Assembly: GCF_000203815.1 (NCBI RefSeq)
Contig: NW_004457642.1
Coordinates: forward strand, 620,001 to 684,000
From: Cavenderia fasciculata
Taxonomy: Eukaryota; Evosea; Eumycetozoa; Acytosteliales; Cavenderiaceae
DNA: 64,000 nt
Direction: 5' to 3'
Below the pieces are notes generated by a model. It had not been told where the DNA came from, searched no databases, and saw only the letters and a list, made by a program, of their open reading frames with translations. Positions 11,567 through 24,575 of the stretch are shown piece by piece. Both the position numbers and the translations under genes were made by a program. Position 1 is the first letter of the stretch. Each line of letters begins with the position of its first letter.

Positions 11567-14500
11567 ATGAATAGATCAACCAATATTATTATTTTATCAA
11601 TCATTACGATTGTTTTATCATTGATCAATGTAACAACATCAGCCTTACAAGGAGCAGAGTGTAAGTCAAAAGTCAACGCATAGCATAGCATAGTTTATTT
11701 TTATTATTATCTATTATTATCAAATCTAAACATTTCTATTATTATTATTATTAGTGTACAGTGCAATATGGTTAATTCAACAATTAGGTTTACCAACTAT
11801 TCCATTGGATGCTAGTATGTGTACAGGATTCGAACCCACTATTGTTTGTACACCTGATGGAAATAATATCCTTAAAATGTAGGCTATTTGTTGTGAACTG
11901 ACCAATGAAATAATGGCTAACATTTTTTTTTATAAACCACAGACAAACACCTTATTTTACTTTCGAAGATAGAGGGTCTCCATCAACTAGTTTGGCACAG
12001 TTTACGTTTCCAGAGGTGACTGATATAGTCATCTCTAGTCAGGTCCAAGTAAAGGACTCTTCAATGGCTATTCTTGATAGAATCAAAAGTCTCCCAAAGC
12101 TAACCCTCCTCAGTGTTCAAGGTGACCATGGTCTAATTAATGTTCAATCTGATTTTCCATTTGAAATGCCATTACTCAAACAAGTGTAAGTATTATTTCT
12201 ATTAAATTGACCGACCTAGCTAGAGGCTAACTAACTAACCAACTAACTTTTCGATTAATTAGAACACTGGCCCATTTAGCAAATTGTTTATCTATTCCTA
12301 CTTTAATGTCAGACGGAACAGCTATTGAGGGATTGGTACTATCTGGAGCCAAACTAGCCAGTGTCAATGTTTTCGGTCAAAGTTCATTATTGCCCAATCT
12401 ACTGTCTATCAATTTAGAATTGACACCAGTTTCAGTAAACCTTTTATCCTTTTACAAAACTTCATTTCCTAAATTAAATTCGGTGTATGTAATCGTGTGA
12501 AATAATCCATAATAGTTTATGTTTTTATTTATTTATCATTTATTTTTATTTAGGATCATTACACTATTATCAGCAGTTAAAACAAACATTCAAATTAGAT
12601 CAACTACTATAACCGATATTTCATTTACGACAAGAAATATTTTGCCATCTCAAGGAGGTTTCGATATAGATATAGAGGATCCCATCAATGTTGCCTCTCT
12701 CTATGTAATGGGTGGAAGTACTTCAACTTTGACTCCCAGCTCACTTGATTCATACCCAAATATTGGAACTGCTATACTCGCAATCCCCTTATCCTCCTTT
12801 CCAATGACAAATTATCCTCCAAAAGCAACGATATTGTAATTATCATATTTATATATATATTAGGTTATCAACTAATTCTTTCTTTCTTTCTTTTATTTAT
12901 TTATTTGTTTTATAGTACCCTATCACAAAATACTATAAATACTATTCCAAATATTCCAATTCCATCTATTATGACTAAATAGTATGTAAATAGTTATGGC
13001 TATAATAATATCGAATACTCGATGACTAATATATATAATATGATTGTTTAGTGGACTTACATATTCAACGATATCAGCACAATTCCCTCAAACCATTTTT
13101 GATAACTTGCAAGGTGCAGAAATTGATTTTTCAAATAATCCAAATTTATCTGGTACCGTACCAGACTCTCTTTGTAAAAATAGGTTAATATTAATGAATT
13201 CTCCATCCATCACTAAAATTCCAGGTATGTTAACAAACATTGAATGAACCATTATTATTATTTTATTTTTCTAACATTATTTGATAACTCTTTTGTTTAG
13301 ATTGTTTATGGTGTTATTTAAATGATGGTTTCAGAACTTCTATTCCGAAACCTGGTGGGATTAACTGTCGTATGTAGATCTACATATACATATTTATTTA
13401 AAATTCAAATTAATTAATAATTCCTCTATTTTTTTTATTTATTTTATTTAGCCATTACAATTGATAATACTACGATTATTACTATATTTTCAAAAGGTAA
13501 TATTACTGGAAATAATATAGGTTTCGGTAATTATGGTTCAAATTTGGCAGCAGTCATTCCAAACAAACAAATACTCTATTCATCACCAACAGTAAATTAT
13601 TTGTTGACAACGGTTGAATTATCATTGTCGGGTGTGTACGACTACAAATACAACTTTTCATTTTTGGAGGCTGGTATTAATATCTGGCCAAGTACAGCAG
13701 TCCAAACAGCAAACAATGTAGAGGTTTCATTCCCCACCATACTTACATATAATCCAAATCTTACGCACAATATTTCTCTATCAAGTGTCAGTCCCTTTAA
13801 CCCAACGCCAATTAAATGTTACACCACTAGTTCAAATCCAACAGTTAAATGTTCAACCAACCAAGGAATCAAAAGTGACAATTATACAATTACCATCTAC
13901 AATCAATATTATCAAACTACATTAGCAACTAAAATTAATTTTAAACAATGTATGTAATCCCCATCAATCAACTTATTTCAATTTATTTTATTTAATTAAT
14001 TATTTATTTAATTAATTATTTATTTTTTAGCATATCCAAAATTATCAACAATAGTTTCACCGGGATCAGTTAAAAATGGATCACAAATTACAATCAATGG
14101 ATCATTTGGCAATTCAGCCAATCTAGGAACTGTAGTATTTAATAATATAACAACTTGTGCTGTTATCAGTAAATCCACTAATCGAGTAATTTGCAATCTT
14201 ACATCGGTTCCAAGTTCAGGATCTGCATCTATTCGAGTCACAGTTGATGGATTTGTCGTAGATAATGACAACTTTGTTTCTTTTACCTCTTTGAAATCAC
14301 AATGTGAATTAGTAACAAACTTTTGCTCGGGTAATGGTGTATGTAACGACGATGGAATTTGCATATGTCAAAGTCCTGCTTTCTATAATGATTGTTCAAA
14401 ACGTAAGACGACATCAAAATGTTATTTATTTCTATTTAATTAATTTTTATTTTGATTTAAATAGCTTATCCACTTGTCACTGATTATATTATGGATCAAA

Positions 14501-15968
14501 AAAATATAACTATGCTTGGTGATTATGGTCCATTTGGTCAAACCAGTCCAACTGTAACCATTGCAGGACAGACTTGTGTTTTAACATTTATAAATCAAAC
14601 ACAGATCAAATGTTACTTGGATCCAATCCCCAATGCCAATGGATATGTTACGTTGGTTGTAACTGTTGATGGAGTTTCATTCATTTCAGAGGATATGGCA
14701 TTCATTTTTGGTGGGTCAACATCATTCACAGCTCTTCCTATTAGTACATCCCCCTTATCAACCACTTCTATCAATACTACTGCCAGTGCCACATCATCAT
14801 CGACTACTGGCTCTGCAACTGGTACAACTAGTACAGCTACCACCACCTCATCTGATAGTACAACTGGTAGTAGTGGTGACACTCCCCAAGTCATATGTCA
14901 ACGTACTACATACAATTGTTTTGGACATGGTCAATGTAATGTTCAAGGAATTTGTCAATGTAATCAAGATTTTAATCCAGTTGATAATTGTAGAACTCAA
15001 TGTATGTAGAGAGAAATTAAATTAAATTTAAATAATATAATTTGATTAATTAATTATTTATTTTAATTTTAGTTATAAATACAACTATAACACCAAATGA
15101 AACAAATCCAACTGTATCATTTGATATTGATGGAATTGATTTTAGTATGGAATTTTATTCAATTCAAGAATTGGATCAAGATGATAGGATTAAAAAGGAA
15201 TTATTTGTAAATATGAATCAATGGATTGTCAATATGACAACTGATAATATTACAACCACCGTAGACTATAGTTTAAATATTACCAATTATAATACAAGTG
15301 TTCCTGGGTATAATCCATACAAGGGTGTTACCGTATCATCAACCATATCATTTTCAAGTATTGCAAGAGACATTTCATTTGCCAATCAAGTACTTAATAT
15401 TAGCCCCTACTCTATCAAACAATCTGTCAGTATCAATGGTTGGATCTATAGTTCGAATGTTGCCACTCTTAGAGTTGTATTTCTCTCTACCATTACAAAT
15501 AATCAAACTACAACATTTGGATGTGACCAATTAAACGTTGATTCATTCCAATACGACAATTCAATAGATTCCATTCAATATCTACGTGTTGTCAAAGACA
15601 ACATTCAATTCAATGGTCGGTTTATTGAATATGCCGTGGCTGACAATAGTTCGGTCATTTCAAGAACAAAGTTAATCTCTTTGACACCACTAAATGAAAC
15701 CAATTTAGAATCTATTGCAATGATTGGAGTGAATCTACCTCAATGTCAATCATGTGTACTCGATCCTGATTTCTCACCATTATTGGTTGATAAAGGAAGT
15801 CAAGACGATTGTGACTCCAAATCAAATACATGGAGAATTATCGTTGGTTGTGTTGTTGGTGGTTTTGCAGCTATTGCCATCACCGTCACAAGTACATTAC
15901 TTTATAAAAAGAAAAAGATCTTTAAAAGAAATCAAAGAGAAATGAAAAGGAAATTAAATAATTTTTAA
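11567..15968 (+). CDS. ComC-like LRR/TIG/EGF transmembrane protein, complete
   Basis: Twelve exons: 11567-11660, 11755-11878, 11943-12185, 12263-12484, 12554-12835, 12916-12981, 13052-13224, 13301-13369, 13452-13949, 14031-14402, 14465-15001, 15073-15968. All are GT..AG, phases join cleanly, giving 1191 residues. Residues 1-25 are a signal peptide; about 70-410 are LRR-like, with introns falling between repeats. A sandwich domain (425-590) follows, then TIG-like domain 1, EGF 1 (CSGNGVCNDDGICIC), TIG-like domain 2, a Ser/Thr-rich stalk (about 800-855), EGF 2 (CFGHGQCNVQGICQC), the ComC-type sandwich region (895-1135) and one membrane helix with a Lys-rich tail. This is a type I cell-surface protein. 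ComC-family roles in aggregation or recognition are inferred. It converges with the sedolisin gene 50 bp downstream. Confidence 0.9.
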
Positions 15969-16018
15969 ATAAAAGAATAAAGAGAAATCACCTACTCTTT
16001 GTTTATTTATTATTTAAG

Positions 16019-18340
16019 TTATAGAGATAATACATAATTTTCAAATTCAATATAATTAATTGAACCAAGACCAGAAGCCAAATCATAGCCTTTGGTAGCA
16101 GAGTAGCCATATTTACAACAATAGGCTCTATTACATTTAGTGGTTCCAGATGTAACATCGTTGAATACTTTAAATTTACAGGTGGTGGTATCAGCAGCCT
16201 TGTACAAGAGTGGGTTGAGGAACCCAAGTTGTTTTTTGCCGGCATTGAGAAGACGGTCGTTGACCAATGATATCATGCCAGACAGTGTGGGAGCAGATGC
16301 TGAAGTACCATCGACATACCCAAATCCACATGGACATGTGTCATTGCCAGACTCTGAATACGCGACGACATAGTTGTTACCGGTCAGTGTAATGTCTGGG
16401 TACGCACGATTGGATGCATTGTAAGAGTATTTGGGTGGAAGACTTTTGAATGGACAATTCTTGGTGAGGTATTTCTTGACTGCTTTGGCTTGGTAGGATG
16501 GTTGTGCTTGGTAGTTGGAGAATCCACCTCCACTCGTGATAATGGAATTTCTTGCAACTGATTGGACAACCTCTCGGTTGACTCGTGGGTCTAGGATAAT
16601 GGTACCACCAACCGATGTAATGTAGGGTGATGATGCGGGATAGTATGGAGAGAATAGTGCACCGTTGGAAGGTGAGTATTGGTATCCTGAAACGACATAC
16701 CCAAAGTTGGAAACGGGGAGGAATGCTGAACATGGGCATCGGGTGCTGAGATGGTAGTATCCATAACTGTCTTGTTCCAAAACAGCCTGACATGCAGTAC
16801 TAATAGTATTGGTCAAGTATGTGTTGATGGCATCCACACCCTCTTGTGTTGCAATGATTTCTTGGCATGCTGACGAATAGGTACCTTGTGGGAAGAAACA
16901 TTGACCGATTGAAGAGGATGTGTTTTCAGGTGCAATGGTGATTGAAGGACACCATGTACCTAGCTTGGTGCAGCCACCCAATGGACAATAGTATAATGGA
17001 TCGATTGGACAGTTACCTTGGATACCATAAATACCCTGACTACCATCATCACCCGATGCCACCAAAATGGACATACCACGAAGTCCAAGCTTCATAAACT
17101 CGACATTTGTTCGGTTAATGTATTGGACATTGTCGTAGCCAAGAGTCGAGCATGCGTCTGTCACTAGACACTGTTCCAGTTCATTATAGTCGTACGAGAT
17201 GGACGACACGAGTGGGAGTGGGTTGGCTTGGCCAATAGCAATGGCCCAGTCGAGTACCCACTGACCAGCACCCACACCCAAGAAATAGGTAGGCACGTTG
17301 GTACCAATCGCCGTAATGTATTGTACATCCAAGTTGGCTTCACTCTGACCACACCCATCGCCAAAACAGCTGTCTGACAATGGCTTGACACGGATATAGT
17401 CGGTACTAAGATTAAAGTATTCTGCAAACGCCAATAATGCACCCTCTGAGTAAAACTCTTCAAATGCAGCAATTGCCTGAGTGTTTTGTGAGTTATTTGC
17501 CACTCTGTCCAATGGAACATTGTAAAATTGTTTGATTAATTGTGGAGTGGCGATTGTTGGCTCTGCAGCTCCTTTGACGACTGCTACGGTTGGTGGGACG
17601 ACTGATTGAACCAGTGATTTGGTTTTCAATGAATTCTTTCTAGTATTCTTGACCACCTTGTCCAACCGAGTGTGTAGTCTATTGATTGCAGTTGACATAT
17701 TGGTATCTTCGATAAAGTCACTAATACCAACTACAAAGTCAATAGCATCATAAAGATGAATTGGTAATTGTGCAGTGCCTTGTATTCTAGATCTAGATTT
17801 TCCACTCATCAACGATACATATCTATAAAACTCGGTGTGGAATATCTTTTCAGCCTTGTGAATAGGTACTTGTAATTGAATGTAATCAGCGTGTACACTA
17901 AACTCTGACTTTTTAACATTTCCAAATCCAACCAAATATTTGACAACCTCATCAACCAATTCATCAGATGTAGCTACCAATTCATCAATCTCTTGTTCAT
18001 TTAAATATTTTCTATAATATTCTAAATCATCAGGATCTGATACTTTCCAAAATATTGATTCTAATTTTTCTAAATTATTCTAAATAAAATTAAATAAATA
18101 TTATAATATGATATGATTATTACGATCAAACATCGTACATACTTGTTTAAGTAGTATTTTAAATGATATAATTTCATTTAAAGGTGATTTTCCAGATTGT
18201 ACAAAATGATATGGTTTGGTTGTAGAGACACTCGCAACTTTAAACAATCGTGATGATTCTGCTGAAATCAAACTACTATTAATTAATAGTATCACTACTA
18301 TTAAAGATAACAGAACTATTGATATATTCTTTTCTTTCAT
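16019..18340 (-). CDS. Tripeptidyl-peptidase I-like serine protease (sedolisin, S53)
   Basis: Two exons, 18340-18143 and 18079-16019 (intron with GTATGT and TAG ends), 752 residues. Residues 1-27 are a signal peptide. The pro-kumamolisin activation region follows (KVSDPDDLEYYRKYL ... HADYIQLQVP). Catalytic features of sedolisins are present: EANLDVQY supplies the Glu and Asp, VASGDDGSQG the oxyanion Asp, and DGTSASAP the nucleophile Ser. Known members are lysosomal exopeptidases removing tripeptides at acid pH. It is longer than human TPP1 (563 residues). Most of the excess is a Cys-rich insertion of roughly 125 residues between the oxyanion Asp and the SSPYITSVGGT segment. The family has several copies in dictyostelids, so I give no specific symbol. 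Confidence 0.92.
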
Positions 18341-18623
18341 CTTTTAATATCTCTTATAAAAAAAAAACTATAATACAAATAAATAAAGAGTGATAATAAT
18401 TAACAATGAAGAGATGAAGTTGATAAAGTTGTTTTAAGAGTTGCACAAACACATGATCACATCTTAAGGCTACGATGTGTCTTTTGCGCGGTGCCTCTAC
18501 GTAAAACGAAAAATCAACAGACAAATTGTTTTTAAAAATATCTTTTTCTCGCGATATTTATTTGTGTGTAACCAGATCAATCACCCCTTTCGGAGATTGA
18601 TTTAAATCCCAATGACATTGATT
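18341..18623. other. Spacer between two minus-strand genes
   Basis: Contains the promoter of the sedolisin gene and the 3' end of the next gene. A short imperfect inverted repeat (GATCAATCACC / GGAGATTGATTT) lies at about 18573-18605 near the end of the upstream gene. No gene seen. Confidence 0.5.
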
Positions 18624-21327
18624 CTATTTCTTCTTTTTTAAAATCATACGAGTTACAGACCAAACTGATTTAAAACAACTGATAAGATAGGAAAGATGGA
18701 AATAGAGTGAATTGTAGACTTCACCAATATCAGATTCGTTTAACTTTAGGTCACAACCTTGTGACATTGCAAATGCTTGATAGTCTTTGACAAGTTGGTC
18801 ATGTTGTTCTGTTAATCTCTTGAGCCATGTCTCTATGACAACTGGATAATTGTCACCGATATTATCCATTTCAACAAGCTCCAAAGTTGAATCATTCTCT
18901 GAGACGAGTTGAACCAACTCGCTGATAATATTACATGATGGTGAGGATGATGGTGAACTGATAGCTTGATGATGACTATCGTAGATATGACCATTAATAT
19001 ACCCCTTTGCCAATAGGTTCATTAAATAAACATATCTCTGTTCCAATTTAAATGGGTCATTTTGAAAGTTTGCTATGAGAGACCAGTACTTTGACTCAAA
19101 GTCCAATCTCTTTCTAGCAAATCTTTGACTATACCCAAGTGATTCAAAACGACCTGGTTTCAAATCACTAGCCTTGTAGGGGTGGTATGGACCCGATACA
19201 GATTGTAATATAACAATACCATCATTTGCAAGTAGTTTATAAATATCACCTCCATCCGTAAATAAACCTGAATCCAATACTCTATTTGATTCAATTGCAA
19301 TGATTGCATCAAATAAATTATTTTGATCATTATCATGTTCATTTCTACCATTTTCTTCTTCTTGTTGAATTAAATTATTTAAATTATTAAATACATCTTC
19401 TTCCTCGTCCCCTCCATCTTCTTCTTTACTTGATTGATTATTATTATTGATTGTTAATGTAACAACTTGAATATTCTTCTTTTCTTTTTCAATTCCTTTC
19501 TTTATGAAATCTGTCAATTCCAATGAATGATCTTCAATTACCAACACTCTCTTTTGAACACCGCTGGTCATATCTTGTAAATTTGAAAATAATTTCTTTA
19601 AAATTAAATCATAATGATTAAAATGATAATCATCCAATAAAGTATCAACATTTAATTCTTGAATTGTTTCTCTAAAAAAATATTAATTTAGTATTATTAT
19701 TATTAAATATTATTTGATTGTTTTTTACATACTCTTTTAATAAACCACAATGATAAGGAGTTGAAGGAGCAAGGAAATATTTTAATATATTATTATTATT
19801 ATAGGCAGTTGAAAGGAGTGATGATAACCAACCCCATTTGTTATCACAATTGTTACCAGATACAGGTGATTGATTTAAACTTGTAGTTAGATCACATACA
19901 AGTGAAATAAAAGCAGATAAATCTGAACATGTGAAATCACCGGCCACATAAGCAAGTCCCAATGCCTTTGCACTTATTCCACTACTATATCTATCACCTT
20001 GGACATTATTGTAATGGTATAGATAAATCTTACTAAAGAATTCATCATTGTGTACAATGATTTCAATTGATTTGTTGATATCTGATAATAAATTAATTGG
20101 TGTTGGATCATTTTCATTTGAAATCGTGTCAGTGTTGTCAGTATCATTATTATTGTTGATAGCTATTAATTGTTTATCTGGTAGGGTAATATTAAAATGA
20201 CCCTTGTTAAAGGATTGAAGGAAATCCAATGTGAATTTACGACACGATAGTTGAAATGAAGATGGTGGGATAATGATGGTGGTGTTGATAGCTGGTGGAT
20301 TAGGTTTGGCGTACACTTTAAGACCACGTTGCCAGTGGAGTTTACCAGCTTGATACATGATTCTTGGAATGGTCAAGAATGCAGTGATGGGGTATCCAAC
20401 AATCACTTTGGATATATTAAACATTGTCAATGGCATACCAATAAATGGTTTCTTTGATGACCACAGTCTTGTCATCATAACATAATCTACTTGTTCTTTT
20501 TCTTTGTTGTCAGGGTTGTTGGATAAAGGTTGAGGTTGAGGTTGATTATTATTGACTATTAGATTAGTTGATTTTAAATTTGATAATAGGTTGATTCGAA
20601 TATCAAAGCACTGTTGAATATCAGAGAAACAAAAGTCATAGGCACCATCCAACGAATTAAAAGGACTGACGTGAAAGTCCTTTTGTTGACTATAATACTT
20701 TAAATAAGGGTTACCATCTACAGCATTTTTAAATACATATTTTAATTGTTTTTCTGAAGTAGATGAAGTAGAAGATGAAGTTGAAGAGGAGAGTTGATTT
20801 TGTTGATGAAAGATTGAAGGTTGAGGAAAATAAAGATGAGTTTCACCAAATGTATTGTTGATTTCAACTACTATTTGTACGACCGTTTCAAGGTCATCAT
20901 AACAATAGTAAAAGTTGACAGGGTTGAATGATACATTCATATATCTTGGCATTGTAACCATTTCAATTCTTTTAATTGATTCTATCTTTTCATCAACATT
21001 GATTATATTATTATTATTATCTTGTTGTTGTTGTTGTTCTCTTTCTAAATGATTTCTATATGCTTTTAATACTCTTGATTTAATGTTTGTTGTTGTTGTT
21101 GTTGTTTTACTATTAGTTTCATTCATTCCACCCATATAGTCTTTATCAAATACTGATACAGGTCTATAGAGGTTATACCCAAACAACGATGAATTCAACT
21201 TGCCAGATTGTAATTCATCTAGATCCAATACAAAGTAATAGACATCATATTGAAACGTATGCTTGACTGGGTGTAATCTTGAATGATATACTTGTGCTGT
21301 AAATAATCTTGATTTTATAATACTCAT
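18624..21327 (-). CDS. DUF1365 - cyclopropane-fatty-acid-synthase-like fusion protein
   Basis: Exons 21327-19733 and 19671-18624; intron has GTATGT and TAG ends and phases fit; 880 residues. Residues 1 to about 335 are a DUF1365 domain (SRLFTAQVYHSRLHPVKHTF; FNPVNFYYCYD; the C-terminal MPLTMFNISKVIVGYP). About 360-500 resemble the N-terminal part of cyclopropane fatty acid synthases (SSGISAKALGLAYVAGDF). About 545-880 follow the methyltransferase fold, with a long acidic Asn/Glu insertion near 600-650. In bacteria DUF1365 genes commonly neighbour CFA synthase genes, so a joint role in modifying unsaturated lipid chains is likely. The SAM-binding motif I position reads VLVIEDHS (about 574-581) without the usual glycines, so activity is doubtful. 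Start is the first ATG of the frame. Confidence 0.8.
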
Positions 21328-21835
21328 TCTCTCTCTTTCTCTAATTGATTATAATTATCTCTTTATCTCTCTCTATCTGTCAAGAGTGAATCAAGGAAGA
21401 AGAATGAAGAGGATGAGGAAGATGATAGTGATGCGAGCAGTTTGTCGGGACTGAACAACAAATAGATCTGATCATCGAGATGAGGTTCGAACAACGCAAC
21501 AAACAGTTTGAAGAAAATGAGCAATGAAAAAACAGATTGAACCAAATCGGATATTTTAAGAAAGAAGATCTTCTTTCTTTGAATCTATTTGAAGGTTACA
21601 TAATTACAAATATAAATATATATTTGAATGAATGATTCATTAGTTCTTAAAAGAATAAGAAAGAAAGTATGAATGAAATATTTGATTTAAAATTGAATGA
21701 TGTGTTTGTTTATGTGTGAGTCAGAATGAAATGAGATAAAAATTGATTGATTCGTCTCATTCATTTATTCATTCATTATTATTGTTGTTAGCGAACATAC
21801 ATACATACATACATTTACATAGATTATTTATTATA
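21328..21835. promoter_or_regulatory. Divergent intergenic region
   Basis: 508 bp between the fusion-protein gene (-) and the TMEM41-like gene (+). It contains CTCTCT runs, an ATAC microsatellite (about 21796-21812) and CATT repeats, with no conserved element I can name. It probably carries both promoters. Confidence 0.45.
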
Positions 21836-22965
21836 ATGATGAAATCATCTTCATCTGCGAATAAGAGGACATCATCGTCATCATCATCATCATCATCATC
21901 ATCTGAATCAACAATTGATGATTGTAATATAGAAAATAGAAACAAGAATATTAATACTACGACAAAAAGTATGTGTTTTAGATATTACATGTAGATATGA
22001 TTATAGAAATAGTAACTAACATGTTGTCTGTTGTATAGAAAAAGATAATAATGGTGCTACTACAATCAACGATGAACATAAACCATTACCATTATCATTA
22101 CTACTAGTCATCTTTATAATTGCGCTTGCTTCAATCACATTTTTAGTATTGAAGTTTCCTAGTTTATCAGAGTATGTATATTTTCTTTTGATTCGATTGT
22201 GATAGACATGTGTATTATTATACGATCGTACTTACTTTGTTTTTAAAAAAAAGAGAACATAAAGAAAAATAAGTTTACCAAGAAGCTTTGAAGATGTAAA
22301 ACAATTAAGCGATATATTAAACCAATATACAGACGATAACTATTTTATTGTCATTACAACTTATGCATTTATTTATATATTGTATGTAGTATGTTTCAAA
22401 AAAGGAAAGGAATAATTTATATACTAATATTTAATTTAGTTTACAAGCATTTTCAATTCCAGGATCAATCTTTTTATCATTTCTAAGTGGAGCATTGTTT
22501 GGTATTTGGGTTGGATTCCCATTGGTTTGTGCTGTAGCAACGATTGGAGCGACATGTAGTTATATGAGTAGCTACTATATCGTACGTAATTTGGTAAAGA
22601 AGTTCTTCCCAGACAAGTTGACTGTATTTGCAACAGAGGTGAACAAACGACGTAGCAACCTACTCAATTACATCATCTTTTTAAGAATCACACCTTTTCT
22701 ACCCAACTGGTTCATCAACCTTGCATCACCCATCATCGATGTTCCCATTGGTACATTTATGATTGGTACATTTGTCGGTATTGCACCAGCCACCTTTATC
22801 GCGGTCAAGGCAGGTCTATCACTTCAAGAATTGACCAAACCATCCGATATTTTCGACACCAAATCCATTCTATCGATGGCATTATTGGCATTACTATCTA
22901 TTTTACCTACTCTTGATCCTGTCAAACGTAGATTAGATAAATTATTAAATAAAAAACAAGAATAG
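21836..22965 (+). CDS. TMEM41/VTT-domain (DedA superfamily) multipass membrane protein
   Basis: Exons 21836-21968, 22039-22171, 22265-22381 and 22440-22965; 302 residues. The third exon acceptor is the AAG at 22262-22264, because the nearer AG sites give a stop codon. Residues 1-60 are a Ser-rich, charged cytosolic head; a first helix follows (LPLSLLLVIFIIALASITFL). The VTT core contains QAFSIPGSIFLSFLSGALFG and FLRITPFLPNWFINLASPII, which match human TMEM41B almost residue for residue, and ends with PATFIAVKAGLSLQEL. TMEM41B and VMP1 are ER scramblases needed for autophagosome formation and lipid supply; a similar ER role here is inferred. The (TCA)n tract in exon 1 encodes the Ser run. Confidence 0.92.
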
Positions 22966-23061
22966 AATAATAATAATAATAATAATGATGAATGGTTGGA
23001 TACTTATTACAACAACAAGAATTACATCAACCATGTTTTATTTATTTATTTATTTATTTAA
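22966..23061. other. 3' flank of TMEM41-like gene
   Basis: AAT and TTTA simple repeats leading into the repeat array; no gene. Confidence 0.5.
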
Positions 23062-23107
23062 TGGTTGATGGAGTGCGATGATTTAATTGAATCAAAAGAA
23101 TACAACC

Positions 23108-23176
23108 GGACCATTTGTTTTATTTTCAAAAGAATCTTTATAAACTATCTTTTAAACAGAATAAAACAAATGATCC
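23108..23176 (-). repeat. Hairpin copy 1
   Basis: Arms GGACCATTTGTTTTATT and AATAAAACAAATGATCC pair over 17 positions with one C/A mismatch on the plus strand, which becomes a U-G wobble if the minus strand is transcribed. An inner stem AAAAGA / TCTTTT surrounds a 14 nt loop. Followed by the conserved AGTAGTTCTTGAGACAA. Confidence 0.6.
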
Positions 23177-24508
23177 AGTAGTTCTTGAGACAAAGTTTGC
23201 TTTCAATGCATATTGTTAAACAACTATCAGCCTAGATATAAAGTAGACCCTGTTCCATATAAAAATTCTTTGCTAGCTTATAAAATGGACAGCTCGTGAG
23301 AGATGAATGTACCTATTATTTTTTAAGCTTTTGATTTTCCCTTAAAAGGGTATTTATAAAAAGAGATGTAAAAGAAGAAATTAAATGAATAGCATAATAT
23401 TATTTTTTCAAACTTCTTTGTGATTTCAAAATCGATACTTTTCTCTGATTGAATTGATCATAATTATGATTGAGAAAATATGCTTTTTGGAAAATCTGGA
23501 TACCTCCTTGACAAAATCATGATGATAAAATATTCCTTGGAATGATTGGAGTCTAAAGTTCAGATACACTATAAAATAAATATGTATATATACTCTTATC
23601 AAAAACTTGCATGAAGAAATAAATAAATATATAAATGAATTGAACAACAGTTCTACTTTTTTGATCCCTTTAAAGTTGGTGTGGTTCCAAAATTATTTAA
23701 AAAAAAATTTGGGGCTGAAAATTGATGATCAACCCTGTTGAAATAAATGCCCCATTTAAAAAATGAATGGTGATCTTAATTAAAATTTACTTTGACTTTT
23801 TAAAAGATTGAAAATAGAGTTGAAAATGATTTAATTTAGTATTTATTATTTAATAATTGAATATTTGATTGGTTGTTGTTGGTAAAATAAAAGTTGTGAT
23901 AATATATATATATAAATGGTCCATTATCCCTTTTTAAACAAATTGGTATCTTCTGAACATGGTTGGTAATTGTTAGATTAATGGACCTATAATTAAAATG
24001 TTTGGGCACAGAAAAGGGTATTTCAGATTAGAGTTGAAAAAGAAAAAAAACAAATTAATAACATCGTGATATCTTTAGAAAAAGAAAATATGTTTCTAAA
24101 TCGATACATCTCTCTTATTAAAAACCAAAGCAACCTTACAACAAACAAATGATTGTGTGTTGATCGATGTACGAACTGGGAAAGATCTGGTGTATCTTAT
24201 GTGATGGAAATGGGAACTTGTCCAAATTTCAGATAGTCTAGAAAGGAATTATACTTACCACTATCATCTATCGTTCAATAGATAAAAAAAGAATACTTAC
24301 TAATATGAAGCGAAATAGGACTTACTCTAACCCTTTTGACGGTACGCAAGATTTCAAAAGGGGATAAGAATGATATGAAAGCTTATAAGTACAACCTGAC
24401 AATCAGTTGGATAAATACTAAATACTCTAGAAAATAAGTGATATCCACTGACTGACCAAATACATACAGATAGTGGTCCTTGGTCTATCTGTATGATTTA
24501 ATAAAACT

Positions 24509-24575
24509 GGACCATTTGTTTTATTATCAAATAGAATATGATTGATTAATCTGTTGAGAATCAAACAAATGATCC
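24509..24575 (-). repeat. Hairpin copy 2
   Basis: Arms GGACCATTTGTTTTATT and AATCAAACAAATGATCC; one additional T/C mismatch. The inner stem (TCAA..AGA with TCT..TTGA) has a different sequence from copy 1 but the same position. Flanked by AGTAGTTCTTGAGACAA. Confidence 0.6.

Noticed and set aside
21876-21903. TCA repeat as a stand-alone repeat element
   Set aside because: It is in frame within exon 1 of the TMEM41-like gene and encodes its Ser run.
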